Shown piece after piece: positions 1-5,969 of a stretch of DNA of 5,969 nucleotides (position 1 is the first letter of the stretch; each line of letters begins with the position of its first letter). Both the position numbers and the translations under genes were made by a program. The stretch is from NCBI GenBank assembly GCA_002256055.1, contig NKIE01000188.1:1-5969 (forward strand). Direction: 5' to 3'. Source of the stretch: Pseudomonas sp. PGPPP3. GTDB taxonomy: Bacteria; Pseudomonadota; Gammaproteobacteria; Pseudomonadales; Pseudomonadaceae. The notes under the pieces were generated by a model that had not been told where the DNA came from, made no database searches, and saw only the letters and a list, made by a program, of their open reading frames with translations.

Positions 1-54
1 GACTAAGGCCTCGAGCAGCTGCTCTGTGGTCGAGTAAAAATGAATGGCGGGCAT
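1..54 (-). CDS. Possible N-terminus of a leftward gene, cut by the window edge
   Basis: An ATG at 54-52 on the minus strand opens a frame that stays open for 18 codons to the window edge, reading MPAIHFYSTTEQLLEALV. Third positions are mostly G or C, as in a real Pseudomonas gene, and the peptide looks plausible as the start of a soluble protein. Against it, the bases just upstream lack an AGGAG-like ribosome binding site, and 18 codons is too short to judge. I do not recognise the product. An equally short alternative is the tail of a + strand gene ending with TAA at 35-37. If the minus-strand reading is right, this gene is divergent from the chemoreceptor and shares the region between 55 and 253 with it. 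Confidence 0.2.
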   Translation of the reverse strand, partial: MPAIHFYSTTEQLLEALV

Positions 55-152
55 TTTAGGGGGTAACGGCCAGCTTGGCGCGGGCTTATTTAACTGATGC
101 CTGGGCTGGCAGTGGAGTAGGCTGTGTTGACGTTTTTTTTGTAAGGTTATCC

Positions 153-179
153 TGCAGTTATGCGCCAGGGTGCCGATAT
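153..179 (+). promoter_or_regulatory. Predicted sigma-28 (FliA) flagellar-class promoter for the chemoreceptor
   Basis: TGCAGTTA at 153-160 and GCCGATAT at 172-179 are separated by exactly 11 bases. The enterobacterial FliA consensus is TAAAGTTT, 11 bases, GCCGATAA. The -35 matches at 5 of 8 positions and the -10 at 7 of 8, with ideal spacing. Transcription would start near 186-190, leaving a leader of roughly 65 bases before the ATG at 254. Chemoreceptor genes are commonly FliA-dependent in motile proteobacteria, so position and gene type agree with the motif. The start site itself is inferred. Confidence 0.7.
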
Positions 180-240
180 AAGGGATAGCTGCTTGTAACT
201 GTGTCAGTGTTTTAGCGGAATACTTGCCGAAATTAGTCCT

Positions 241-246
241 GAGGAG
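241..246 (+). promoter_or_regulatory. Ribosome binding site fixing the chemoreceptor start
   Basis: GAGGAG at 241-246 lies 7 bases before the ATG at 254, ideal Shine-Dalgarno spacing. A longer reading from a TTG at 224 would place this site inside the coding region and add ten residues with no good site of its own, so the ATG at 254 is preferred. Confidence 0.8.
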
Positions 247-253
247 TGCCTGC

Positions 254-1879
254 ATGTCGCTGCGAAATATCAGTGTTTCCACCCGCGCCCGCCTGAGTTT
301 TGCAGTGATGGCGTTGATCGTGATGCTGGTCGGCTGTCTCTCACTGCTACAGATGCAGCGTATGAATGACAATGCCACACGGGTCGAGCAGGAGTGGGTG
401 CCCAGTATCCTGGTCCTGAATGATATGAATCGGGAGTTTTTGCGTGTGCGCGCCCAGACCTTGCGCCTGTTCGTCAATCGTGATGAGCAGTCCATTCGCA
501 GCGCTGAGCAAAGCTTGGTGCAGATCAAAGGCCAATTGTCGGAGGCACAGGAGCGTTTTCGGAAGATGATTTCCAGCCAGGCAGAGCAGGCGATATTTGA
601 TCGTTATTTGTCGGCGCAAAATGAATACCTGCGCGAGCAGAGCAAGTTTGTCGAGCTGTCCCGACAGGACAAGCTTGAAGAGGGCCGTGCGGTGGTCAAT
701 GGCGAGCTGAATGGACATGCCAGTGAAGCTGCGCAAGCCTTGCAGGACTTGACCGAGCTGAATAAGAAAGGCGCGATGACCTCTATTGCCGAAGGGCACG
801 CGGTATTTGCCGCAGCGATCAACTGGGTGGTGATCTTCATTGTCCTGGCCGTGGTGCTTACCATTGTGCTGGCGTTGATACTGACCCGCAGCATCGTCAA
901 ACCGTTGAGCGAGGCCGTTGCAGTGGCCCGCACCGTGGCTTCGGGTGATTTGTCGACGACTATCCAGGTCGAAGGCTCCGACGAACCCGCGCAGCTGCTT
1001 GAGGCCCTCAAGAGCATGCAGCAAAGCCTGCGCAGCACCATTCAGCATATTGCCGACTCCTCCAGCCAATTGGCTTCGGCCTCGGAAGAGCTGCATGCCG
1101 TAACTGAAGACACCAACCGTGGTTTGCATCAGCAAAATAACGAGATCGAGCAGGCGGCCACGGCGGTCAATGAAATGACCAGTGCGGTGGATGAAGTGGC
1201 GCGCAATGCCGTGAGTACTTCTGAGGCTTCACGCGAGTCCGAGCGTACCGCCCAGCGCGGTCGCGATCAGGTGCTGCGTACAGTCAACTCGATCAGCAGC
1301 CTGGCGGAAAACGTCACCTCTACCGCCAGTGAAGTGGGTGACCTGGCGGATAAAATCCGCGACATCAGCAAGGTGCTGGATGTGATTCGTGCGATTGCCG
1401 AGCAAACCAACCTGCTGGCCCTCAACGCCGCTATCGAGGCCGCCCGCGCCGGTGAACAGGGGCGCGGTTTTGCCGTGGTGGCGGATGAGGTACGTTTGCT
1501 GGCGCAGCGTACCCAGCAATCGACCCAGGAAATTGAGCAGATGATTGGCGGTATCCGCCAGGGCACTGACCATGCCGTGAACGCCATGCAAGGTAGCAAT
1601 ACCCTGGCCCATGCCACCTTGGAACTGGCTCAGTCGGCGGGGCAGGCACTGGATGAGATCACCCGTTCGATCAGCGAAATCAACGAGCGCAATCTGCTGA
1701 TTGCCAGTGCCTCGGAAGAACAGGCGTCGGTCACCCGCGAAGTGGACCGCAACCTGGTCAACATCCGAGACCTGTCGCTGCAATCCTCGGCCGGTGCCAA
1801 CCAGACCAGCGCTTCCAGCCAGGAGCTGTCACGCCTGGCCATCGACCTCAGCGCTCTGGTCAGCAAGTTCCGCCTGTAA
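254..1879 (+). CDS. Methyl-accepting chemotaxis protein with a probable four-helix-bundle sensor domain
   Basis: This is a complete inner-membrane chemoreceptor of 541 residues that would signal through CheW and CheA to the flagellar motor. A short basic N-terminus precedes a first membrane helix at about 12-34. A periplasmic helical domain follows at about 35-186; its size and heptad-like, largely uninterrupted helical pattern suit the 4HB_MCP type, not the larger Cache types. The second membrane helix is at about 187-211 and HAMP at about 212-264 (IVKPL start). The cytoplasmic signalling coiled coil runs from about 270 to 541. Its conserved hairpin tip is [20 protein letters not shown] at 381-400, followed by [18 protein letters not shown] at 486-490 is typical of the second methylation helix. 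The C-terminus (SKFRL) lacks the CheR/CheB-tethering pentapeptide, as in most Pseudomonas receptors. The ligand is unknown; Arg64, Arg66 and Arg71 near the end of the first sensor helix are candidate ligand contacts by analogy with Tar/Tsr. It converges on the liv operon. Confidence 0.93.
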   Translation: MSLRNISVSTRARLSFAVMALIVMLVGCLSLLQMQRMNDNATRVEQEWVPSILVLNDMNREFLRVRAQTLRLFVNRDEQSIRSAEQSLVQIKGQLSEAQERFRKMISSQAEQAIFDRYLSAQNEYLREQSKFVELSRQDKLEEGRAVVNGELNGHASEAAQALQDLTELNKKGAMTSIAEGHAVFAAAINWVVIFIVLAVVLTIVLALILTRSIVKPLSEAVAVARTVASGDLSTTIQVEGSDEPAQLLEALKSMQQSLRSTIQHIADSSSQLASASEELHAVTEDTNRGLHQQNNEIEQAATAVNEMTSAVDEVARNAVSTSEASRESERTAQRGRDQVLRTVNSISSLAENVTSTASEVGDLADKIRDISKVLDVIRAIAEQTNLLALNAAIEAARAGEQGRGFAVVADEVRLLAQRTQQSTQEIEQMIGGIRQGTDHAVNAMQGSNTLAHATLELAQSAGQALDEITRSISEINERNLLIASASEEQASVTREVDRNLVNIRDLSLQSSAGANQTSASSQELSRLAIDLSALVSKFRL

Positions 1880-1889
1880 GGGCGCAGGT

Positions 1890-1916
1890 TACCTGGGCGG
1901 GTTAGCCGCCCAGGTA
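1890..1916. terminator. Hairpin between convergent genes, possible bidirectional terminator
   Basis: ACCTGGGCGG at 1891-1900 and CCGCCCAGGT at 1906-1915 form a perfect 10-bp stem with a 5-base loop (GTTAG), extended to 11 bp by T1890-A1916. It starts 11 bases after the chemoreceptor stop. Its right arm encodes the last residues of LivF, and the livF TAA (1904-1902) sits in the loop. Neither side has a run of T, so it is not a textbook intrinsic terminator. It may still stop or protect both convergent transcripts, but the function is inferred from position and symmetry. Confidence 0.5.
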
Positions 1917-2603
1917 GGCGTCGCGGACTTTCGGGTCCACCAGCAGTTCAGCACCGCTGCCCTGCATCACGATACGGCCGTTCTCCAGCACATAGGCGCG
2001 GTCTGCCAGCTTCAGCGCCTGGTTGGCGTTCTGCTCGACCAGGAACACCGTAACCCCGTCTTTGCGCAGCTGTTCGATGATGTCGAAGATCTGCTGGATG
2101 ATGATCGGCGCCAGGCCCAAAGACGGCTCGTCGAGCAACAGCAGTTGCGGCTTGCTCATCAGTGCACGACCGATGGCGAGCATCTGCTGCTCGCCGCCGG
2201 ACATGGTGCCGGCACGCTGGTCGAAGCGTTCCTTGAGGCGTGGGAACAGTTGCAGGACCTTGTCCATCTGCTCCAGGTTGTCGGCCTTGCTGCCGAAGAA
2301 GCCGCCCATGGCCAGGTTTTCTTCCACGGTCAGGCGGGCAAACACCCGCCGACCTTCCGGAACCACGGCAATGCTTTTGCGCATGATCTCGGGGGTGTCG
2401 AGGCCAACCAGTTCGTCGCCCTGATAACGGATGCTGCCGCTGCTGGCCCGCGGCGTGCCGCACAGGGTCATCAGCAGGGTTGATTTGCCGGCGCCGTTGG
2501 CGCCGATCAGGGTAACGATTTCGCCTTTCTGCACTTCGATATTGATGTCGTGCAGGGCCTGGATCTTGCCGTAGAAGGTCGAGACATTGTTGAAATACAG
2601 CAT
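1902..2603 (-). CDS. livF: Branched-chain amino acid ABC transporter ATPase LivF (BraG)
   Basis: This 233-residue cytoplasmic ATPase is one of the two different ATP-binding subunits that drive the LivHM permease. Walker A is GANGAGKS at 34-41, the ABC signature is MSGGEQQ at 134-140, and Walker B is LLLLDEP at 154-160 with catalytic Glu159. The usual switch histidine is replaced by Gln191 (VEQNANQAL), and the Q-loop region reads VPEGRR (81-86). Both are traits I associate with LivF and separate it from LivG. Length is normal for the family. The ATG at 2603 follows the livG stop by 2 bases, with GGGAGAGG at 2618-2611 giving 7-base spacing, so translation is probably coupled to livG. It is the last gene of the operon, and its final codons lie inside the hairpin shared with the convergent chemoreceptor. 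In Pseudomonas the gene is also called braG. Confidence 0.95.
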   Translation of the reverse strand: MLYFNNVSTFYGKIQALHDINIEVQKGEIVTLIGANGAGKSTLLMTLCGTPRASSGSIRYQGDELVGLDTPEIMRKSIAVVPEGRRVFARLTVEENLAMGGFFGSKADNLEQMDKVLQLFPRLKERFDQRAGTMSGGEQQMLAIGRALMSKPQLLLLDEPSLGLAPIIIQQIFDIIEQLRKDGVTVFLVEQNANQALKLADRAYVLENGRIVMQGSGAELLVDPKVRDAYLGG

Positions 2604-2605
2604 GC

Positions 2606-3373
2606 TTATGCCTCTCCCAGATAGGCTTTGATCACATCCGGGTTGTTGCGGATCTGCTCCGGCGTGCCGTTGGCCAGGGGCGTGCCCTGGTTGATCACGT
2701 AGATGTGGTCGGAAATGCTCATCACCAGCTTCATGTCGTGCTCAATCAGCAGCACGGTGACGTCATGGTCGTTGCGCAGCATACCGATCAGCGCTTTGAG
2801 GTCTTCGGTCTCGCGCGGGTTGAGGCCGGCGGCGGGCTCGTCGAGCATCAGGATGCGCGGGCGGGTCATCATGCAGCGGGCAATTTCCAGGCGGCGTTGC
2901 TGACCGTAGGCCAGGGTGCCGGCCGGGCGGTTGGCCACGTCGGTGAGGTTGACCTGCTCCAGCCAGTGCGCCGCGTATTCCATGGCCGTGCGTTCGCTGC
3001 GGCGAAAGCCCGGGGTCTTGAACAGGCCAGCAAGGAAGTTGGTGTTGAGGTGCCGATGCTGGGCCACCAGCAGGTTCTCGATGGCGGTCATTTCCTTGAA
3101 CAGCCGGACGTTCTGGAAAGTCCGCACCACGCCGCGGCGGGCGATCTTGTGCCCCGGCAGGTGCTGGATCGGCGCGTCGTCGAGCAAGATGACGCCGCCG
3201 CTTGGCTGGTAGAAACCAGTCAGGCAGTTAAATACGGTGGTCTTGCCGGCGCCATTGGGGCCGATCATCGATACCACTTGTTTGGGCTGCACGCTAAGGG
3301 CCACGCCGTTGACGGCCAGCAGGCCGCCGAAACGCATGCACAGGCCGCTTACTTCAAGAATCGGGCGGCTCAT
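2606..3373 (-). CDS. livG: Branched-chain amino acid ABC transporter ATPase LivG (BraF)
   Basis: This 255-residue cytoplasmic ATPase pairs with LivF. Visible motifs are Walker [10 protein letters not shown] at 38-46, a canonical Q-loop in RTFQN (Gln87), the signature [13 protein letters not shown] from 154 (YGQQR in place of SGGQ, typical of LivG), Walker B ILMLDEP at 174-180 with Glu179, and a normal switch His212 in IEHDM. The C-terminal [13 protein letters not shown] is characteristic of the family. The insertion around 104-135 between the Q-loop and the signature is usual for LivG. Its ATG overlaps the livM TGA in an ATGA (3373-3370), and GGAG at 3385-3382 lies 8 bases upstream, both supporting this start. 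It probably provides the complete ATPase motifs, while LivF carries the histidine substitution. Also called braF. Confidence 0.95.
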   Translation of the reverse strand: MSRPILEVSGLCMRFGGLLAVNGVALSVQPKQVVSMIGPNGAGKTTVFNCLTGFYQPSGGVILLDDAPIQHLPGHKIARRGVVRTFQNVRLFKEMTAIENLLVAQHRHLNTNFLAGLFKTPGFRRSERTAMEYAAHWLEQVNLTDVANRPAGTLAYGQQRRLEIARCMMTRPRILMLDEPAAGLNPRETEDLKALIGMLRNDHDVTVLLIEHDMKLVMSISDHIYVINQGTPLANGTPEQIRNNPDVIKAYLGEA

Positions 3374-4626
3374 GGCTTCAGCTCCAGGTGCGGACGCTGC
3401 ATGGGCAACAGGCCCTGCGGACGCCAGATCATCATCAGCACCATCAGGGCGCCGAACATCAACATGCGGTATTCGCTGAACTCACGCATCAGCTCGGGCA
3501 GGAGGATCATCACCACCGCGGCGAGGATGATGCCCAGCTGCGAGCCCATGCCACCCAGTACGACGATGGCGAGGATGATCGCCGACTCGATAAAGGTGAA
3601 CGACTCCGGCGTCACCAGACCTTGGCGCGCGGCGAAGAAGCTGCCGGCGAAACCGGCGAAGGTGGCGCCGAGGGTGAAGGCCGAAAGCTTGATGATGGTC
3701 GGGTTCATGCCCAGGGCACGGCAGGCGATCTCGTCTTCGCGCAGCGCTTCCCAGGCGCGGCCGATCGGCATGCGCAGCAGGCGGTTGATCACGAACAAGG
3801 TCAGCAGCACCAGCAGCAGGGCCACCAGGTAAAGGAAGATGACCTTGTTGATCGAGTTGTAGGCCAGGCCGAAATACTCGTGGAAGGTTTGCATGCCTTC
3901 GGCGGCGCGGCGCTCGAACGACAGGCCGAACAGGGTCGGCTTGTCGATGCTGCTGATGCCGTTCGGGCCGCCAGTCAGCTCGGTCATGTTGCGCAGCAGG
4001 ATGCGGATGATCTCGCCGAAACCGAGGGTGACGATGGCCAGGTAGTCGCCACGCAGGCGCAATACCGGGAAGCCGAGAACGAAGCCGAAGAACGCCGCCA
4101 TCAGGCCGGCAATCGGCAGGCAGGTCCAGAAACCGAGGCCGTAGTAGTGCGACAGCAGCGCGTAGCTGTAGGCGCCGACGGCATAGAAGCCGACGTAACC
4201 AAGGTCCAGCAGGCCGGCCAGGCCGACCACGATGTTCAGGCCCAGACCGAGCATCACGTAGATCAGGATCAGGGTGGCGATGTCCACCGCGCCGCGCGAG
4301 CCGAAGAACGGCCAAGCCAGGGCGACCATGATCAGGCCAAGGATGATCCAGCGCTGGGTCGAGGGCAGGGTCAGGAAGTTACTGGCCTTACCGGGCACGC
4401 TGGGCAACGAGGGCAGTTGCGCCCACACGCCGTCCAGCCGGTTGCGAAATAGCTGCCAGACAAACATGGCAATGGCGGCGCCGGCTATGGTCCACAACGC
4501 GAGTGGACTGGCGCCATGGACTTCCAGAGTGATGCCGACGGTGGTGAGCTTCAGGCCCAGCACCGGGTAGGCCACGGCCAGTACCAGCAGGGCGCTGAAG
4601 AAGGCGGTCTTGAGGTTCGTGATCAT
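3370..4626 (-). CDS. livM: High-affinity branched-chain amino acid permease LivM (BraE)
   Basis: This 418-residue polytopic inner-membrane protein forms the translocation channel with LivH. One hydrophobic helix near 7-25 and another near 42-60 precede a polar linker at about 61-92. The conserved permease core then starts near 93, with helices around 93-108, 114-136, 140-160, 165-188, 262-281, 345-375 and 383-402. Family landmarks are [19 protein letters not shown] (128-146), [16 protein letters not shown] (191-206) and TGGPNGI (218-224). The ATPase-coupling loop [19 protein letters not shown] lies at 289-307. The protein is long because of its N-terminal two-helix extension, which is usual for Pseudomonas and enteric LivM. 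The ATG overlaps the livH TGA (ATGA at 4626-4623), and GGAGG at 4641-4637 is 10 bases upstream. It ends in another ATGA overlap with livG. Also called braE. Confidence 0.95.
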   Translation of the reverse strand: MITNLKTAFFSALLVLAVAYPVLGLKLTTVGITLEVHGASPLALWTIAGAAIAMFVWQLFRNRLDGVWAQLPSLPSVPGKASNFLTLPSTQRWIILGLIMVALAWPFFGSRGAVDIATLILIYVMLGLGLNIVVGLAGLLDLGYVGFYAVGAYSYALLSHYYGLGFWTCLPIAGLMAAFFGFVLGFPVLRLRGDYLAIVTLGFGEIIRILLRNMTELTGGPNGISSIDKPTLFGLSFERRAAEGMQTFHEYFGLAYNSINKVIFLYLVALLLVLLTLFVINRLLRMPIGRAWEALREDEIACRALGMNPTIIKLSAFTLGATFAGFAGSFFAARQGLVTPESFTFIESAIILAIVVLGGMGSQLGIILAAVVMILLPELMREFSEYRMLMFGALMVLMMIWRPQGLLPMQRPHLELKP

Positions 4627-5546
4627 ACTTTTTCTACCTCCGGGCGACCGAGAATGCCGGTCGGACGGAACAGCAACACCAGTACCAGCAGGCCGAAGGC
4701 GACCACGTCTTTGTACTGATCACCAAATACATCGGCGCCAAAGGCTTCGGCAACGCCGAGCAGCAAACCGCCGAGCATGGCGCCGGGGATACTGCCTATG
4801 CCGCCCAGAACCGCGGCGGTAAAGGCCTTGATGCCGACCAGGAAGCCAGCGTTGGGGTTGATCACCCCGTACTGCATGCTCAGCAACACCGCGGCCACGG
4901 CGGCCAGGGCGGCACCGATGACGAAGGTCAGGGCGATGATGTTGTTGGTGTTGATGCCCAGCAGGTTGGCCATCTTGATGTCTTCGGCGCAGGCGCGGCA
5001 GGCGCGACCCAGGCGAGAACGGGAGATGAACAGGGTCAGGGCCAGCATCACCAGGAAGGTGACGACGAAGATCAGCACCTGCATATAGGAAATCACCACT
5101 TCGCTGGCGCCACCGCTCCCGAACACGAAGTTGCCGGGGATCAGGTTGGGGATCGATTTGTCCTTGGAGTCCTGAGACAACAGCACGGTGTTCTGCAGGA
5201 AGATCGACATGCCGATCGCCGAGATCAGCGGGATCAGGCGGTTGCTGCCGCGCAGCGGGCGATAGGCGATGCGTTCGATGCTGTAGCCGTAGGCGCTGGT
5301 AACGATGATGCTGCCGAGAAAGGCGGCGGTCATCAGCAGCGGCAGGCTGTCCAGCCCCATCATGGTGAGGCCGGCGATGGCGATAAAGGCCACGTACGAG
5401 CCAATCATGTAAACCTCGCCGTGGGCGAAGTTAATCATGCCGATGATCCCGTAGACCATGGTGTAGCCAATGGCGATCAAGGCATAGGTGCTGCCAACGG
5501 TCAGACCGTTAACCAGCTGTTGTAGGTAGTGGTAAATCTCGGGCAT
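4623..5546 (-). CDS. livH: High-affinity branched-chain amino acid permease LivH (BraD)
   Basis: This 307-residue inner-membrane permease is the partner of LivM. It starts [20 protein letters not shown], the usual LivH opening. It contains the family landmarks [20 protein letters not shown] (21-40) and [11 protein letters not shown] (41-51), the coupling loop [21 protein letters not shown] (177-197), and [20 protein letters not shown] (246-265). It ends [17 protein letters not shown]. Hydrophobic helices fill most of the length. The ATG at 5546 is preceded at 7 bases by AGGAG (5558-5554). An in-frame TTG at 5603 would add 19 polar residues absent from the family and was not used. The gene is the first after the livK terminator and begins the tightly packed livHMGF block, overlapping livM by 4 bases. 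Also called braD. Confidence 0.95.
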   Translation of the reverse strand: MPEIYHYLQQLVNGLTVGSTYALIAIGYTMVYGIIGMINFAHGEVYMIGSYVAFIAIAGLTMMGLDSLPLLMTAAFLGSIIVTSAYGYSIERIAYRPLRGSNRLIPLISAIGMSIFLQNTVLLSQDSKDKSIPNLIPGNFVFGSGGASEVVISYMQVLIFVVTFLVMLALTLFISRSRLGRACRACAEDIKMANLLGINTNNIIALTFVIGAALAAVAAVLLSMQYGVINPNAGFLVGIKAFTAAVLGGIGSIPGAMLGGLLLGVAEAFGADVFGDQYKDVVAFGLLVLVLLFRPTGILGRPEVEKV

Positions 5547-5668
5547 TACCTGACTCCTGGGAACCTGGCGGCAAATACGGCCGGTTGGGCACGGCCTCGG
5601 CAAGGTTCGCTGACATCACGGGGGACTACGCGGGTAACGCAGTGGACGTCGGTCTATCACAAATAAAC
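5547..5668 (-). other. Spacer and leader between the livK terminator and livH
   Basis: These 122 bases hold no credible gene. Read leftward they carry the AGGAG site for livH (5558-5554). A weak 5-bp hairpin with an 8-base loop pairs GGCCG at 5579-5583 with CGGCC at 5592-5596. I see no convincing sigma-70 or sigma-54 promoter; the nearest candidate, a TTGCCG, has no acceptable -10 box at normal spacing. Expression of livHMGF therefore most simply depends on read-through from livK. Confidence 0.45.
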
Positions 5669-5696
5669 AAAGCCCACTGCCGGGGCAGTGGGCTTT
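5669..5696 (-). terminator. Intrinsic terminator downstream of livK, inside the operon
   Basis: AAAGCCCACTGC at 5669-5680 and GCAGTGGGCTTT at 5685-5696 form a perfect 12-bp stem with a 4-base loop. Read leftward, the stem ends in TTT and is followed by GTTTATTTG, a moderately T-rich tail. Read rightward, it is followed by GGGTTCAGG, which is not. So the polarity fits the end of the livK transcript, 17 bases past its stop codon. Because the interrupted T-run is imperfect and livHMGF lies directly downstream, partial termination is likely. That would make binding protein in excess over permease and ATPase subunits. Confidence 0.8.
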
Positions 5697-5713
5697 GGGT
5701 TCAGGCGTGTCGC

Positions 5714-5969
5714 TTACTTGGCTTCGGTCTTGGTGGCATCCTGGTGCCAGTCGTAGACCACGAAGCTGAAGTCCTTCAGGTCGCCTTTGGCGTCGAATGC
5801 CAGGCTGCCGGTCGGAGTATCGAAGCTGTTGGCGCGCAGGGCTTCGGCCACCTTGGCGGTGTCGGTGCTACCTGCTTTTTTCATGCGTTCAGCCATTACC
5901 TGTACAGCGGCGTAAGCCGGGAACACGACCGGGCCGCTAGGGTCTTCCTTCTTGGCTTTGCAGGCTTCA
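5714..5969 (-). CDS. livK: Branched-chain amino acid periplasmic binding protein LivK (BraC), C-terminal part
   Basis: Only the last 84 codons and the TAA stop (5716-5714) are in the window. The signal peptide and N-terminal lobe lie beyond the right edge, so this is a boundary cut and not a broken gene. The fragment reads EACKAKKEDPSGPVVFPAYA, then AVQVMAERMKKAGSTDTAKV, AEALRANSFDTPTGSLAFDA and KGDLKDFSFVVYDWHQDATK, ending TEAK. The pattern AYAAVQVMAERMKKAG, AEALR, PTGSLAFDAKGDL and FVVYDWHQD is the standard C-terminus of type I periplasmic Leu/Ile/Val-binding proteins (Peripla_BP_6 family). The protein would bind branched-chain amino acids, and in Pseudomonas BraC also alanine and threonine, and dock onto LivHM. 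It is the first liv gene seen here, separated from livH by a terminator and a 122-base spacer. Also called braC. Confidence 0.92.
   Translation of the reverse strand, partial: EACKAKKEDPSGPVVFPAYAAVQVMAERMKKAGSTDTAKVAEALRANSFDTPTGSLAFDAKGDLKDFSFVVYDWHQDATKTEAK

Noticed and set aside
133..140. T8 tract as the tail of an intrinsic terminator for a gene entering from the left
   Set aside because: The preceding bases form only a weak 4-bp pairing, with no stem comparable to the one after livK.
224..253. Upstream TTG extension of the chemoreceptor
   Set aside because: The strong GAGGAG site lies between the TTG and the ATG at 254, and the extra ten residues do not resemble a chemoreceptor N-terminus.
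347..1135. A 262-codon open frame on the minus strand inside the chemoreceptor
   Set aside because: It lies wholly opposite a complete, motif-bearing chemoreceptor and shows no recognisable domain.
2705..3832. A 375-codon open frame on the + strand opposite livG and livM
   Set aside because: It runs across the junction of two well-supported genes on the other strand and has the composition of a codon-bias shadow.
3388..4452. A 354-codon open frame on the + strand opposite livM
   Set aside because: It is antisense to an unmistakable LivM, is rich in His, Gln, Asp and Glu as expected from reverse-complemented high-GC membrane-protein codons, and has no family-like motif.
5547..5603. Upstream TTG extension of livH
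   Set aside because: It adds 19 residues not found in the LivH family, and the AGGAG site at 5558-5554 serves the ATG at 5546.
5659..5673. A-rich stretch CACAAATAAACAAAG resembling a Hfq/Crc target motif
   Set aside because: The motif is on the + strand, while the liv transcript is the minus strand, so the mRNA carries its complement; the stretch is explained by the T-rich terminator tail.

Overview
The window looks like a chromosomal segment of a fluorescent-group Pseudomonas or a close relative. The grounds are a high-GC, C/G-ending codon style, a 541-residue chemoreceptor of the kind common in that genus, and Liv/Bra transporter proteins resembling the Pseudomonas BraCDEFG set. This assignment comes from recognition and no database was searched. 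No mobile element, CRISPR array, tRNA or rRNA was seen.

Layout. Positions 1-253 are mostly non-coding. They may hold the first codons of a leftward gene at the very edge (weak). They also hold a good match to a flagellar sigma-28 (FliA) promoter at 153-179 and a strong ribosome binding site at 241-246. These lead into a complete methyl-accepting chemotaxis protein on the + strand (254-1879). Only 22 bases separate its stop from the stop of the convergent leftward operon, and a perfect 10-bp hairpin spans that junction.

The rest of the window is a leftward branched-chain amino acid ABC transporter operon. Read in its own direction the order is the periplasmic binding protein livK/braC (C-terminal part only, cut by the window's right edge), a strong hairpin terminator, permease livH/braD, permease livM/braE, ATPase livG/braF and ATPase livF/braG. 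The last four are packed tightly: livH-livM and livM-livG share ATGA stop/start overlaps, and livG-livF are 2 bases apart.

How the parts work together. LivK captures leucine, isoleucine, valine and probably alanine or threonine in the periplasm and delivers them to the LivH/LivM channel. LivG and LivF power import. The terminator between livK and livH probably lets the binding protein be made in excess over the membrane complex. The chemoreceptor is an independent convergent unit probably expressed with the flagellar regulon; its ligand cannot be read from sequence.

I found no evidence for an undescribed system. The points most worth checking are the sigma-28 promoter, the intra-operon terminator, the hairpin overlapping the livF stop codon, and the chemoreceptor's placement beside an amino acid transporter.
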